Shown in pieces: positions 14,601 through 29,600 of a DNA stretch of 64,000 bases (the stretch's first letter is position 1; each line of letters opens with the position of its first letter). The stretch lies in contig NC_088177.1 in NCBI RefSeq assembly GCF_028769735.1, positions 26,320,099 through 26,384,098 on the forward strand, read 5' to 3'. This DNA is from Zonotrichia leucophrys gambelii. Its lineage: Eukaryota > Chordata > Aves > Passeriformes > Passerellidae. The position numbers and the translations under genes were made by a program. Below the pieces are notes generated by a model. The model had not been told where the DNA came from. It ran no database searches and saw nothing but the letters and a program-made list of their open reading frames with translations.

Positions 14601-17600
14601 TAGTTCATTAGCATAATTTTTTTATAATATCTGACTGATTAATGAGCTGCCTTACCATTTTAAAAAACCACAAAAAATTTATTGAAAGGAAAACCTTCCA
14701 TAAAACTACTGATTGCTAATTCTTCAGTGACTTGAAGCTTCAAATAATATCAATAAACAAGTGAATACCCCTTTTTTTCTTACAGTCCCTACTCTTGCTG
14801 AAACCCAGGTGCTGCAGGTTCATGTTGCATAGAATATACCAAATCTGGTTATTACTGACATGGTTATTTTTCTTTCATTCTGGTTCTTTCTCCTGGGTAT
14901 TTGTAGCAGTAACTTTGTAATCATGTATTTTTCCCCTGATTATTTTCTCCTTTATCAAAGTTAGAATTGTTTTTGCTCACAGATGAAACACAAGCTTTTT
15001 AGAACCTCTGTGAGAAGTGCCCTCAATACTGCAGATCACTTTTACTTCTTTCATATTACTGATTTTCAAAGACTGGTTCTTAAAATGAATTTACATAATT
15101 ATCTGCTAGGTAATTTTCTTTGTTCTAAAGATAATATAAAACAGTAATAACTGAAGTATTAGTCTTTCATAACATTTGTAGGTGTTTCAGAGCTCTTTGC
15201 CTTCAGTTATAAGTAAGCACAGCAGATAATATTGTAAAGCTTAATGCCATAATTAACTGAATTGTAACAGATCTGCTGAAGAATTGTATAAATAAACATG
15301 GATATGGTGCTTACTGTGTAGAGGTGTGAGCATCTTAAATTGTAATTCTGAGAAGTATTATAGAGAGTAACACAACTGTATGACTTGCAAGTTGTCAGTT
15401 ATTATTCGGTTACCATTTCTGGTACTGTACAAAGACTGCTGTGTTTATACTGCTTTTAAAAAGAATTATCAGTGTTATCACCTCATTTTAATCACTATAA
15501 GAACTTAATACAAGATAGGCAGAATAAATGATTGTTGTACATAGTGCTTAATTTTTTTTAGCCAGTTATTATTTAGAAATAATATGCAAGTAGCTCATAT
15601 TGCTTGTTTATAAGAATGTTTCATTAAAAATCCTAATGGGGATGCAGATTTGATTCTGTATTGTAACTTATTTTTTAAGTAAGTGACTTTAAATAGCCAT
15701 AATATACTAAATATACAAGAAGATTTGGTAATTTTTTTGCATAGCAATTGCAATTGATAAATGGTGGGTTATATGTTGTGTTTTTAGAGCTTTAACTGCT
15801 AATCTCATATGAAAATGTTGCTTTGTAGGGCAAAATTCAGGGAGAGGGCCTGGGATTCCAGAGTGAACTTGTACATTCCTTCAGGGCATTTTTGCAAGGG
15901 AGGTTGTTGTGTTTTAAAGGTAGTTGATAAGAGACCTGCACCACCAACCCCAGACCTGCACCACCAACCACCATCATGCATTAGTCTATAGAAGGTATTT
16001 GGGTGAACATACTCCTGTACCACTCCGTACCACCATTTATCCAAGTGAAATTTTTGACCATTTGCAGGATACATTATAAATCAGGGTGTCACTAACAGAC
16101 AATCAGATTTGAACATTCCTTGCATAAAGGAGCTTGCCTATATCCCTGAGGAATACATCACTTAACTGTGTTTATGTGACAGTGTTGATATGCCTGGTTT
16201 TACATGAAAGTTAGGTAGCGTGTTATTTATGTCATCATGAATTCAGAAAATAGGTGGTTGTGCTTTATGTATACTGAGGTTATCTCCTCTGGACAGATCA
16301 CTCAAAAGAATTGAAAGATGTGATTTTATTATGTGGTTATTAATTTAATCAGGAAATGGGATTTTTTTTTACAGATTTGGATTTTGCTACTACTTCAGGT
16401 TTTTTCAGTGTTCCCCTCTCTGAGGTGCTGACAACAGATTAACATGAAACAGAGCTCTCTTGAACCTAATTATGTTGTAGCTTATTGTTTTGAGGATCTA
16501 TAAAACTGTTCACTCCCTTTTTATGAGACTGTAATCACAAGGAAAGGCCCTAAACAGTGCCTTTTCTCTTTCCTATAGACTGGAGATTTCATTAGTTGAC
16601 TCTAATAAAGGACTGATCCAGCTGCATTTACACCTGGGAATGAATGCTTCTTTATCAGCTCTTAATCCTTAGTAGATCAAGCAGGAGAGAATGACAGCAG
16701 GATAGCTTTTGATCAGCCATAAATGTCTGAAAGCTTAATTTTTTAAAACATTATTTTCTATTCAAATCTTGACTCAAGACTTGCTTTCCTGTACTTCAGA
16801 GGAAATATTTTAAGTATGAGGGCATTATTAAAAAGCAAAACAAAACTGAGATTTTTCTATACTTTCAAGCAATTACCACTGAAACAAGATTTCCACATCA
16901 GCTAAGGGAATTATTATTGTATGTTTTTAAATCCTCATACACTTGGGAGAGCACTAGTGTTTAGCATGTTTAGCCCTTAGATATAATGTGGAAAATGATG
17001 CCCCACCTTTATTTAAAGTCTATACTGCTTGGGAATTTAAAATTGATACATTCCTGCTAAATAGGTTTCTGTAGTGTATGTACTCTGAGACTTGTTTGGG
17101 TTATTTTTTCCTTTTTTATAACTATTTTTGTTTTGTTTGTATAATATACAAACACTAAAATTGTTGGAATTTTCTAGCAGTTTAATTTGAGATTTCTGTA
17201 ATAGTTGAAGATGATTCTTTGCTTTTTTTTGTTTGTTTGTGTGACTGGGTATGTAGAACTCATATATATATTTACATATTTTTGTAGTATGTTTTCTGTT
17301 ATTTTTCATATCATCATTCAGTCTCCATGCTGCAAGGCAGTGGATAAAGCAGAGTTCTTGATGAGTGTCGCGGTGTGTTTATGTGGCTGTCGTGCTGAGC
17401 TGTGTGTTCGCTGTTTTGGCGCAGGATGTGAGCGGGGGCAGTTCCGCTGCGGCGACGGTCGCTGCATCCCCGCGGACTGGAGGTGTGATGGGGCCAGAGA
17501 CTGCTCGGATGACACAGATGAAGCTGGCTGCCGTAAGTGACACCATGCAGAGCAGCTCCTTTGGAATCCCAGAAACTGGGAGATTGCAGTGGGCTCAACT

Positions 17601-20600
17601 GTACCTATGGCACAAGAGTGAATATTGAATTGGGAGTTGTCATGAGATACTCCAGAATCTATTTGAGTCATATTCCATGAGCTCGTTTGGCTTTGGTACA
17701 CAAAAAATCAAGTGGTGCTCAGCTTCTAATATGACTTTAACCTTTTCTTAAAAATCTGACTGCCCAATAATGCAGTTTCATATTATGACTAATGTTCTAA
17801 GTAGATGTAGAAATGAATTGTATTTTGTTACTGTAGTAATCCTGAATATTGGATGTATATACAGCTACCACCAGCATCACTTGTGCTCAAAATCTGGATT
17901 TTTCAGACTCTGGGCAACTAACTGTACCTACTGTGCCCAAAATAGAGCCATGCTTAATTGTCTACAGTTGATTGTGCTGTGTCAGCAGCTCACAGACTAC
18001 AATTTTATTCATATGGACTGTAATGTCCATGCACAAAGATTCTCTCAAATAGAGAAAATGGATTCTCTGAATGGAAAAGTTGTGAAAATTAAGAATTGCC
18101 CTCCACAGTCTGTTTTTGGGCATTTGCTGGTATTTTACCTTTTCTAGTTCTTTGAGTCTTGTGGGTTGGTGCAATTATCAGTCCACTTACAGATTAGGCC
18201 AATTTTTGCCCTTCAGCTGGTAGGAAGTGAGTCTAATTCATATCTATTCTTTTTACCCTGTTATTTTTTTGCTGCTTGACCCATGTAATAATTGGAGGCC
18301 ATTGACATGGCTAGGCAGTCTGATTTGTTGCTTTAGGTCCAAAAAAGCTTGTGTAGTCCTGGGTGAAGATGCCTCTAAACTGACAAAACAAAATGGTGTT
18401 GTCCCACAGCAGTAATTAAAATTAAACTTCATTTTTTTGAGTTAGTTGTCCTTTAAAAACAATATGTTAATGTGCCATAGGTAGTGGGGCACATGAGTGG
18501 CTAGCAAGATTGTTTAAAACTGGTCTGATGTTCAAATCATACTAAAATATTATTCTTTGATTCTTGAAGCAGGAAAAAGTATGCACGAAGTACATGTCTG
18601 TAGTATGTAATCAATTTTATCCCTCTAATTAGTTTACTACTGATGTTATTTTGTACTTTTCAACTCTAAATCAACAAATTGCTTTAATTTTCTCCCTCAT
18701 GCTTTGGTTAAATTGATAGTTGTGCTTGCATATCATCCCATGAGCACAAAGTTGACCTTATATTTCTGCAAAAACATAATCCTGAGAACAGAGATGATCA
18801 AGACCAGAGTCCTGTTTACTGGACTGTGTTGTACTAGAGATTCTTCCTGGAGTATTAACTAGGGATGGAGTGAGCTGTGACATAGTTTCAAACACTTATT
18901 TTGATCTTTCTCTTTGATGGTTCCCTGTTGTTTGTCTATTTGAAGAGTACAGAATGGAGCTGGAACAACAGGATTCAGCTTGTTCTGATCTGACCCTCAC
19001 TTTTCCCTCATGAATTCACAGGGAAGAATTGTGAGCTTGTTTTGGGAGATCATGTTCTTACAGGGATAAAGCAACAGAGGTGGGGTGAGAGCACTTGAAC
19101 CGACCTCCTGTGAGATTGGGGAAGCTACTGTGAACTATACAACAGTGAAAAAAAGGGCTCTGCCTTTTTGGGGTCTCCTTCTAGAGGAGCTTGTGTCTCC
19201 AGGAGAGGATATAAGGCTGAAGAGTCTATACAGGAGTTTACTGAGCTGAATTTTGCCTTTGAGCATCCTTTTGCTGGTCCACTTTCACCTCTCTGGTCCG
19301 TCCATTTTCTTTGATCTGTTAAATGTGTCAAGTGTTTCATGGAAGTTACAATTCATTGACACTTGAATCTTAGACCTTCTTTTCCCTTACATTATTATCT
19401 TTGAAAGTGCTTTCACAGATGTCTGTGAAATGACAATTTTTTTCATTGCTTACGCTAGCACAACCTACCTGCGAAGGAAATCAATTTCAGTGTCACACTG
19501 ATGGGGAATGTATTCCACAGTCATGGGTTTGTGATGATGAGGAGGATTGTGAAGATGGCTCAGATGAACACCAACAATGTCGTGAGTATTTTAACTTCCA
19601 GTGTTATACCAGCTTTGTGAAATAATGTAATTTACTGGCAGTATATTGACAATATAGAGAAACAAGCCCTCTGTAAGTACAGGAGCCTCTCTGAGCTATT
19701 TCTAGAAATAAAGTAATCTGAAGTAGATCAAATACAGAAAATATGTCTAAAAAGATATCTCCAGGTCTTGAAATCTGAAAATTACTCATGCTTCTTTTAG
19801 TTAAAAAGAGAAAAAATATAAAGTGTATACTAGTTTTATACTTAATAAAAAGTTTAGTAATTTTCACCATTAAAAAATTGGTGAAATACAAATATTTCTT
19901 TATGTGCTCTATCCATTGGCTAGCAAAATTCACAGTGGCATCTCAGAACTATCTATAACAAAATTTAATTGTTTTTAGATGACTTTGAAATATATTTGTA
20001 TATAAAACAGGATGAATTATCAATAATCAGCAAACATTGGCCAGTACTGCATTAGTTTTAGCAATGCTATTAGTAACATTATTATTTAGAATTAACAGAG
20101 CCATTCTTTCTCACACTCAGAGAGGAGAAATATCTATGGTCTTGGTGTCTGATGAGAGTCTAGTCTTTCATTATCATTTGGACAGCTTAAACTTAGAACA
20201 TAATTCTGATTAGTATTTCACTTGAAGTGTGCTAAACAGTGTATTATTCATGTCTGAATTGCTGTTTTCAAGTTAAGTGTTTAGTGTTCTCTGTACAGTT
20301 TAGATCAAGAAAATAGTTTAACAGCCTAACTGCCACAGCCATAGGCTTTGCTCTTTTCTTAGTATTGATAGACAAATAAAATATGTTACTATGGCTTAGA
20401 ATTTCATGACTAAGCATTTGAAGGGCTATAAGTACATGCCAAAGTGGTGAACAGTGAATTGAGCTGATTACTGCACCAAATTACATTCTCTGCATTATTG
20501 CATAAGACAAGAGAACAAATGTAGTGTTCTGAAGGATGGTTTTTCTGCCATTTCTAGTATTAGAACTTACTCTTAAGTGATGAAGATAAGATTAATTTAT

Positions 20601-23600
20601 TTTCATTTTGATTGTGTGTATAATTTTTTGATAACTTCTTTGAACTGAACAGCTCTGGACCTACTCACCAACCCCTGGGGAGGTTAAGATGTTTATTTTG
20701 GAAGGATTTTGCTCACAGACTTGCTTTTTGCTTTTGTATCTTGATTCCATCTTAATCCACTGAGGATGGAAATTTTTGAATGATAGATAACTCCCTTTTG
20801 CTTCCCTCTTCCTCTGAGAAGGAGTCAGCACAACTGCTGGTTATGTTTTAACTAAAGAATCTGTAGATAGAAAATGCAAAATGAGCAAAAGCTCTGAGTT
20901 TGACCTTGGAACTGGGTCACTGTAACATTGTTCACCATGTACTGGTTAATCATGAGTGTCAGTATCTACACAGTGGCACTGTGCTGCTGCCATTTTTGAG
21001 TCATCTCCTGGGATTTGTCCTTGTTGTTCTAAAGGAACTTTTTATCTCAGTGTTTGGGAAAGCTAGAGGAGATTTTTCTCCTTGAAATATTAAAACTTTT
21101 TCTTGGGAAAACTGTGTGACAGCTCAGGAAGTCATAAATGCAGAAATTTGTTTTACTTCACTGTCATTCTCTTGTTTTTCCTCATGACAATAGTATCCCA
21201 GTAGCTGATCTTATTTTAGGAACTCTGCTGACAGAAGGCAGCAGAGAAAACCCCTGCAGAGCAGCAGATAACAAGATGCCAATGTATAGACTGGAATGAT
21301 GTTGAGAAACAACATGAGTTTGAAAGAAACAAATGTGCAGGGGCAGAGGGAAGAGAAAGTCAGTAGTAAGCCTGTCCTTCAGCTGTATCTTCACAGATTC
21401 GTGTTAGTTTGCCTAAGAACTGGAAGTGTAATTCAGCTGTACTGGAATCAAAGTAGAAGTGAACAGTTTTATGTGATTGCTTTTTCCTGACAGCTGTCAA
21501 GAGAAGAGACATAATCATTCTCAATCCTCCATTAGTTACATATGCAAACTATTCCTGACTGCTGAGGCCCTGGCTGTACTAGAAGGCAGTGCCTTACCTC
21601 CAACACTGCTGTGTTTACATTGTGACATTCCAGTTGACTGATAGCTTGGACCTACTGACAGATTTTGACCCAGTAAATACAATTATAGAAAACTTTAAAT
21701 CAGTGAGAATTGATAATTTAATGTTTTAGGCAAAATAATTATAGGGAGGTACTTTTAACCTAGGTCAATTCTTCAGTGGAGAAAAGCAGTGACCTTGCAG
21801 ACTGCAGGAGCCCTCCAGAGCTATGCTGTGGTGTGTGCTTGTCAAGTGTTCTTTAATCCTCTTGAGTAAACCAAGATACAGGAGGAGAAAGTGCTATACC
21901 GATATTTATGAGAAAGATGAAGTAGGTAAAGAGGAAGGAGAATATTTTTCCTGATAAGAAGCCCTGTTTGCCAGGAAGGACTGACATGTGCCTGTTTGTT
22001 GCAGCGGGGAGGACGTGCTCGAGTCAGCAGTTCACGTGCTCCGATGGCCAGTGCGTGCCGGGCGCGTACCGGTGCGACCGCGTGCAGGACTGCTCCGACG
22101 GGACGGATGAGAGAGGCTGCCGTGAGTGCTCACCCCTAGCACGAGATCTGCTTTCATCTCATCTCTCTGGGGCTTTTTAATACATTTGTAAGATTAAAGG
22201 GCTTGTTGATAGACAGGATGACCACAATATGCTTTTTGTTACAAGAGTTTCATTTCAGATTCTTCTGTGAATTAGAGCTGATGTTCTGATACAGATCTGT
22301 TACCACAGAACTCAAGTGCAAGCTGTCAGCACAGGATCAGGTCATATTGTTTCTCATTGTCTGAAAGATAATTAATATTGCACTGTAAAAAGGCAACCAT
22401 GTTTAGTGGTCTTATGGCTTTGAGACACTCGGAGCTAACTTTGCTGAAGTTTTCCAAGTTATTTTTGCATACTTTTAAAATCAGTAGTAGTTATAGCCTG
22501 TACAGAAAAGCAAAATTTGACTCCAAATGACTTATTTGAGGAGATTTGATCTCTTCAAAAGCATTTTATTCTAGACTGCAGCTTCTTGTGGAGATGATTT
22601 AGTCATATTGTACTCAGACGAGTTGTTTATATTATCCATCACCAAAATACAGATGGACAAGTAGTTTTTTTCACTCTAACTTCCCTAGAGTTGAGTGACA
22701 GTCTCCCTAAATTCTGGCCTAGGTTGAATATTGCTGGAAAGGAAAGCTGGCCGCAGAATAGAGGCCATGTTTTTCAGGAATGCTTTTGTCTAATACCTCC
22801 CCAACAGTGTGTAACAGACGTGTCTGTTCACTGTTAGTCTTAAGGAAAGGCTTCACACATCCTGAGTGACTTCTAAAATCTCAGCTGCGATTCCAGCTGT
22901 TCAAATGTAGTGTGCCTTTGGGAAACAGACATAACTGGAAACTCCACTTAGGACCAGCCCAGGGCAGGAGGTGGGGGAAGAGGTTGGGGTGGTAATGGAT
23001 GGACAAGGAAGCAAGAAATTAAATTTTGTTAATGCTATGCTTGGGGGAAAAAAGGGCATATGCCTATGCTGTGTAAAGGAAGACTATATGGTCATCTGAC
23101 TGCTAATGTGGTTTATCCTTAACTCACAAATGGCTGAAACTGTCCCTGTGTAGAATGAAAAGGTATTTAGAGCTATATGATATTCTGGAATAAAATGTTG
23201 CCAAGTCGTCCAGCTTGGAATTTTTCATGTGATAGATCCACAGTCACTTCTGGTCACCAATACAAATGGCTAAAAGCCAAGATCCAAAGTATCCCATCTC
23301 ATTGCTGGAAGAATATCTTCTGTAGACTGGCATTTTTTTCTCTTAAAGTTTAGAGTAAGAAATTAGGTTGAAAACTTAATTTGGTAAATCTGTTACACAT
23401 GAAAAAAATCCTGAAGAAAAGGTATCTGTTTTAAAAATGTATTATCTGTGAATTAGAGGACTGGAACTGCTGAGCATCTCTGAGATACCTGTGAGTAGTC
23501 ATTGAGTACAGTGTGGAACAGCCAGGTGCCATGGTGTGATTGTTATAATGCAGAAAATCTGTGTCAGTCTGGGAGCGGAGTCCTAAGGATGATACTTAAA

Positions 23601-26600
23601 AGTCTTTTTTCAAACTAGAAGCTGCTGTGGTGTTTGAAAATTGAAGTACACATTTTATTTCATGTTACACATTCTCAGCTAGGTAAATTAAAAAGGCAGC
23701 TAGGAAAGGGCCCTCTAGATACATTAACAGTAGCACTCCACTGCTGCGGGGAAAAGGCAGTCATTGCTGCGTCAGCAAATGGGCCCCATGACTGTTGTGG
23801 GGGCAGCATATTAGCCCAAAGGAGAGGGACTGCCTCCTGTCATTCAACAGCCTCCACTCTGGTTTATTAGAATATGTGCTGACAGTCCCTCTGAGACAGA
23901 AGAATGACTGTGACTTGGAACCTTGAAAGCAGTTAGACTAGTTTAAAGAAATGCGACAGTGCTGAAGGCAAGAGGATCCAAGAAGAATGTAATGACAAGA
24001 CTCTTGAGGAAGGCTGCTTAATTTTATTCCCTTTTTGTCTTTGCAAAGCCTGGAACTTTCAACAGAAGCCATAAAATCTACAAATTTGGGATTTTATGAT
24101 TAACTGTATAGTACAGATTAGTGTACTAGCATATTAGTTTTGGAGCAGATTCTAATACTTGCTTTGATTGTTCATTTTCCCCAGTGTTTAATGTATTTCC
24201 TTTTCCACATTATCTGATATAAACAAATGTGAGAGGAATAGTGCTATTTTGGCCTTTTTCTTTGTCACTAAATTCCCCTTGTTTAATTTGAACTAAAAGC
24301 TTTCTTTAATGAAAGTGAAACATCCATGAGCAACAGAAGAATAAAGCTATTTATAATTGATTCTGGTGTTTCATGGAGCATAACAAAATGGAAACTTAGG
24401 TCTCTTTACTTATGCTTTGCACTCACTTATCTTTCAGAAAGCAGATTTAGATTGTAAAGAAGATATAGTTTTATTCCTGAATAAATTACATTATTCCTAC
24501 ATAAATTATATAAGAAAGTAGTCAAATGTAAAATGTCACCAATCTAAAGTAAGTCTGCAATTAAACATGTAAAAAGCCAGAACAAAGGAATTCAGAGCCT
24601 TAGTCCATTTTATTGCTAATGGGATTAACAGCAAGGGAAATCTGCCCATGCAGAGACTAAGATAAACATCAGAACAAATGCTTCAGCTACAGGTCATACA
24701 ATTAGTGCACTGAAGCTGTTTTGATTTCATAAAATTATGGCTTTTGGGTTTTTTTGAATACACATATCAGGCTGTTTTCTAGCTTTTTGAATAGTCAGCA
24801 GCTAGCAAATGCTTTAATTTTAAAACTTTAGAAACAGAATGAAATGGCAGATTATTTGGGGTATCAAGCGCTTTTTGGTAGTAGGCAGGCAGTACTTTAT
24901 TTCTTTCTGTTAAAATAGAATTCTCTCTCCTGCCTCAGCTTCATAGTTGAGAAATGAAAATCCCAGCCGTGTCTATTTTGCTTTGCTGTGACAGAACAAC
25001 CTTTCTGGATACTGCTCTGGTAGCTGAGCACTGCACTGAGGCTGTGAGGGAGAAAGGGACAGTGCTTTAAAGACATGTTGTTCAAAGCTAGTGGGCTGAG
25101 TGTTTTCCAAGATACACTGGATTTTTGACTCTAATTTTGATGTTGAGCTGCTGCCATAGGTCAGCTGCCTAACCTGTGAATTCCTGCCTCTTGTTTGCTA
25201 TGCTAAATAGCTGCTGTGGTCAGGAAGTGGGCAGCCAGCTCTGGGATTAATTTGCAGAGACCAGGGTGAAAGTGAACAGAGATCAAGAACTGAGGAGATC
25301 GTAAGGGATGTAGTCCAAGAAAGAAGAAAAAGGCCATAGTCAGAGACTAATATTCTGGGTGTTGGACAAATTACATCTAGCAGCTATAGGATGAGGGAGA
25401 AGTTCAGGCTGAAGGAAATATCTCTGCCAGGAAGAGTTTGGGACAGGGAAGCAGCAAAACTCGAGCAATCTAAGGCAGACAGCCGAAGACTAGAGTCTCA
25501 GGGATCAAAATCAGGAATTAAGGCCAGGAATGAGGGTCTGGTCTCTCTGCCAGCTCTGAAAGCATCTCTGCTATGAGCACTGCCTGGCATCATGCAGCTC
25601 AGAGGACTCTTGGGCTTGGAGTAAGTCTCCCTCCTGGTGTCTCTGGTAGGCTGTGAGCTGTCTGGGCAGTGCTTTGAGCACGGTGAGGTGGTGACTCATG
25701 GCAGTGAACCAAAGAGTTTTAATTAACTTTTTTTTGTAAAATGTTTTTACATGTTGCAATAAAAGACACTTGTTAGTAGGAAATTGTCTTTTTTCTTTTC
25801 CCTTTTATTTCTACTGCTTGTAACATGGGTTAGGGTTATAGTAGCTTCCACTGCTGACTATGAGAGAAATCAGCTTGTGCTGAATCAAATACTAGTTGCA
25901 ACTATTTCCTGTTGCTGTTTTTGTATGGATTTATTTCCAGCTTGCAGAACAGAAGTGTTAGGCAGAGTGCAAAATTATGCAGGTTTAGCAATCCCTGTGA
26001 CATAGGTTTCAAACATCTTCCATGTGTCCATTGAAAGATGCCATTAAATATGTTCACAAGTGTTGCCTCAAAACAGTTACAAGGAGCAAGGTGCTTCATC
26101 TGTCATTTGTGCTGGTGGTTGCCAGTTATTTATGTTTTGCAAAAGAAGTGTTGGCATGCATCAGGGAGACAGATTGTGTAGAAGTATTTTGGTTAAAAAA
26201 AGCCTGAGGGGAGGGGAGAGAAAGAAGAGCTCCCTTTCTTCCAGAGCATTGCAATGAACATGGGTGAAAAACATTCCCCCTGTTTTCACCAAGCTCATAT
26301 TATCTTCTAGGAATTGTCATGACTACATTTCTTCTTTTTAGTTTTCTGGAAAGTTAGCCGCAGGTTTTCGGGAGGTGAAGGTAAAGGAAACAGTGTTTAT
26401 TTTGGAGGCCATTGACCATTCAAAACAAGGTGAAATAAGAGTGTTTATATTTTTTTTCTGTCCCTTCACTTTTCTCTTAATGTTGTGTTCACATTGTCCC
26501 CTTTCACTTTCTTGTACAGCTGTAATCCCAGACCTCCTTAGGTGCAAACTGCCTACCTTGTTGTCCTTTTAACTCAGAACCTAATCCTTCCTTTTCGCTC

Positions 26601-29600
26601 TTTCTGGTCCATTTGTCACCAATGTAGAAAGAAAATAAAGTTCCATTGCCTGGAAGGCAACCCCTTCAAGTCAGTCCCAGAGCACTGACATTTTTCCATA
26701 TGCTCCCTACAACAGAGACAGTAGGATCAATTTCTCTGCGTGTTATCAGTTCTTGCTTGGCTGTGGGATTTTATACTCAAATGCACTGATCTTGGATGAG
26801 GTGTGTATAGAGAATTCTTAGTTTAAATAAAAATGAAAATAAAAGCTAGGAAATGTTTGTTTTGCAAGCCCCAAATGCAGTGACTGATGCAAGACCTTTC
26901 CACTTAAAATTTAAAATGTTGTGATACTCACTTTTCAACTTCATTTGCTGGAGAGCTTTTCATTAAGCTGGATTGTACAGGTCATTCTGTTAAGGGAATT
27001 AGTCCCATTCCTCCCCTCTTGCTGCCAAGGTTCAGATTCTTCTTTTCCTTTTAACAAGTCCCCGTTTGGTGATAGGGCTAGAAGAACTAAGCTCATGGCT
27101 CCTGTCTTCTAAATTTTGGAGAGAAAGAAAGGGAGTTTATGTCCTGGGGTTTTTACAATTGCAAGGACAGCCATTCCTTTGTTTTCAGATATCCTAGTAT
27201 TGTTATGAAGTTCTATTTTGGCTTCCTTCATTCTCTCAGCATTGAGCCCTCACAGAAGCCAGCATTTCTTCCTTGCTTCTTTTCCTTTTCTACTTCTCCT
27301 TATATAAAACTAACCCAGGTACTGAGGAGCTGTCCTGATGGCACAGATGCTCCTGAACCATGCAGTGCATTGGCTACAGCCTTTGGTGCAGCTCACAGCT
27401 TTGGCAATTTTAATGAAGCTTAGTTCTTAATGCCCCAAATAATTAAAACCAATTTAATAAAATAATATGCTATAAGGTACAAAGAGTACAATCTGCAGTG
27501 CAAAATGCAGTGAAAAATATCTTTCAGATCAGTGATCAGTCTGTGATCAGAACTATAACTTACTAACCTTGGTCTTTTGACAAGGGATTGGAAATGAGAT
27601 TACCTGTACAGAGTTAAAAAATATATTAATCTCTGTCAGGCTTTTCAAAGAATTAAAATAAAGAATCTGTACACCAGTTTTGAAAAGAGAATAAGAGAAA
27701 AAAAGCATTTGTTCATATTCTAGTAAAACACCAATTCGGTCAGAATGAATACTTTGAAGTATCTTCAAAATGTCTTTACTTCCAGAGTATCTTGGCTCTT
27801 CTTGGTATCTTTTTATAGTGATTGTGTTTATACAATACACTAGACTTTATAATATAATAAAGATTTTGCTAGGCTGAGGGCATTTCCAGACCTGCTGCTG
27901 GAGAGAAGACTTTGACAAAGTTTTCCTTCTCGTAAGGGAGTTTAATATAAGCTTGAGAAAAATCTTATTACTGGCTAGATTCTTAGTCTGCCTGGGCATT
28001 CTTGAAGAAATAGGCAGTGCAAGGCAATGGGTTCAGTTGTTTATTTCCTTGACATCAGTCCATTGGAAACAGTTTGGAACATCACTGGAGGTATTTCTGT
28101 GGGATGTGAAGAAAAGTGAGGAAAATTACAAAACTATCCATTATAAATCCCATGGAAGCTTTTCTACTTCGTAGAAAATACCTTGTACTCCTCCTTTTCT
28201 TCCATCTGCCCTATAATACAGTGTCCTGCCGTAGCTGGTTCTGCTGGCCTCATAGAACTCCTCATGGTTCCTCCCTGTGATGCCTTCTCTGCTTTCAGAC
28301 AGGGAAAAAGCATTAATTCCATGGGGAACTTAAAACTTGGCCCCAGGTCAGGCCTTTTTTTAGTCCTTTCTGTTGGCAGAAGTAACAGTTCAAACCCATT
28401 ATTTCCAAAGCATTATCAGTTTTATCTGAGCCTAACTGAAGCAAGAAAATGATGTATTGGAAAGGTGACTGTCTGGTTGAGAAGTGGGACCAAAGAATGC
28501 TTAGAGAGCATGTTGGCATTGTCAGACTGAGAATGGAAGACTGGGAACTGTCCCTAGAAGGCCACAGGCAGCAATGCAGTAGCTGGAACCCTGCTAATCT
28601 GTAACTGCTGTTCTTGGCTCAGGCACGCACTGTTCCTACGTGCAGGTTGCCACCTTACATTAACTGCAGTGAAAGCAAACGAACTGTAAAGGAATCAGCT
28701 GGGGAGATAGTCTGGCTGGACCTGTAGTGGACATGAACACACCTAACTATCCTCTCATTTTAACGTTTAACAGTTAAAATCATATAAGCCTATTCCATAG
28801 GTAATTGAAGTTTCATGGGAATGTGATAATAGACGGAACAGAAGAAGCAAGCAAAGCAGTTTGCCACTGTCTGGAAAAATTGCAGGTTTCTTTATATCTG
28901 CTTGAAGCAATTTTATAACCCATGTTTTGGATTCCAAGGAATCCAATCAAATATGAATGAAAATGTGCCTAAGTGAGAGCCTTCTCTATCTGCTTTATTA
29001 ACTCTTAGAAAAGTAAGATGGCATAAGAATTCAAACTGAAAATCTAAGAGATGAAAAATGATTTTTGGCTCTTCTGTGTCTCGAATTCATTTATTTTGTA
29101 TATAGAGACAAAGGTTCAAGAAATTTGATTTCTAAAATTACCATTTCTTTGCTCTCTTACTTGCCATTTGACTGAAAAATATAAGTTTTGTCTACATAGC
29201 AACAAGATAAACTATGAGTTCATATTCTCCTTCTCAACTCTAGCATGTGCATATGCCTAATTTGTTGGATACTTCCACTGAACTCACTGACTGCTTGTAG
29301 GAATAAGTGTTGTCAGAATTTGTTTTAATTTGAAACATTGAAACAATCCCTTGCATTTGCATATAGGTCATCTATATAAGTAGAATATCCAAAACCTAAA
29401 AAGCCATTATTTCTGCAGAATCTCTTTTCTTTCGTGAAAGGGGAAGCAAGTAATAAAAAGCAACGGTTCTAACATTGTTCATGGAACCTGGAAATATAAT
29501 TATCCTTGGCTTAATTGGTACAAAACCATTAAAACCTGAGGTGTCTGAGTTTGAGAACTCAAGAGGAGGACATAGGAACTGTAAATTTCAGGAAATCCTT

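Larger units (their letters stand above)
2609..17424 (+). other. LRP2 intron 1 (14.8 kb)
   Basis: The longest intron of the window. It is AT-rich and holds a short CR1 tail (8556-8630), an AT-rich low-complexity block (8040-8131), poly-A and poly-T runs (for example 7520-7536) and a 20-bp tandem duplication (15932-15969). Open frames on both strands are short and show no domain or splice signals. First introns often hold regulatory elements, but none can be named here. Confidence 0.85.
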
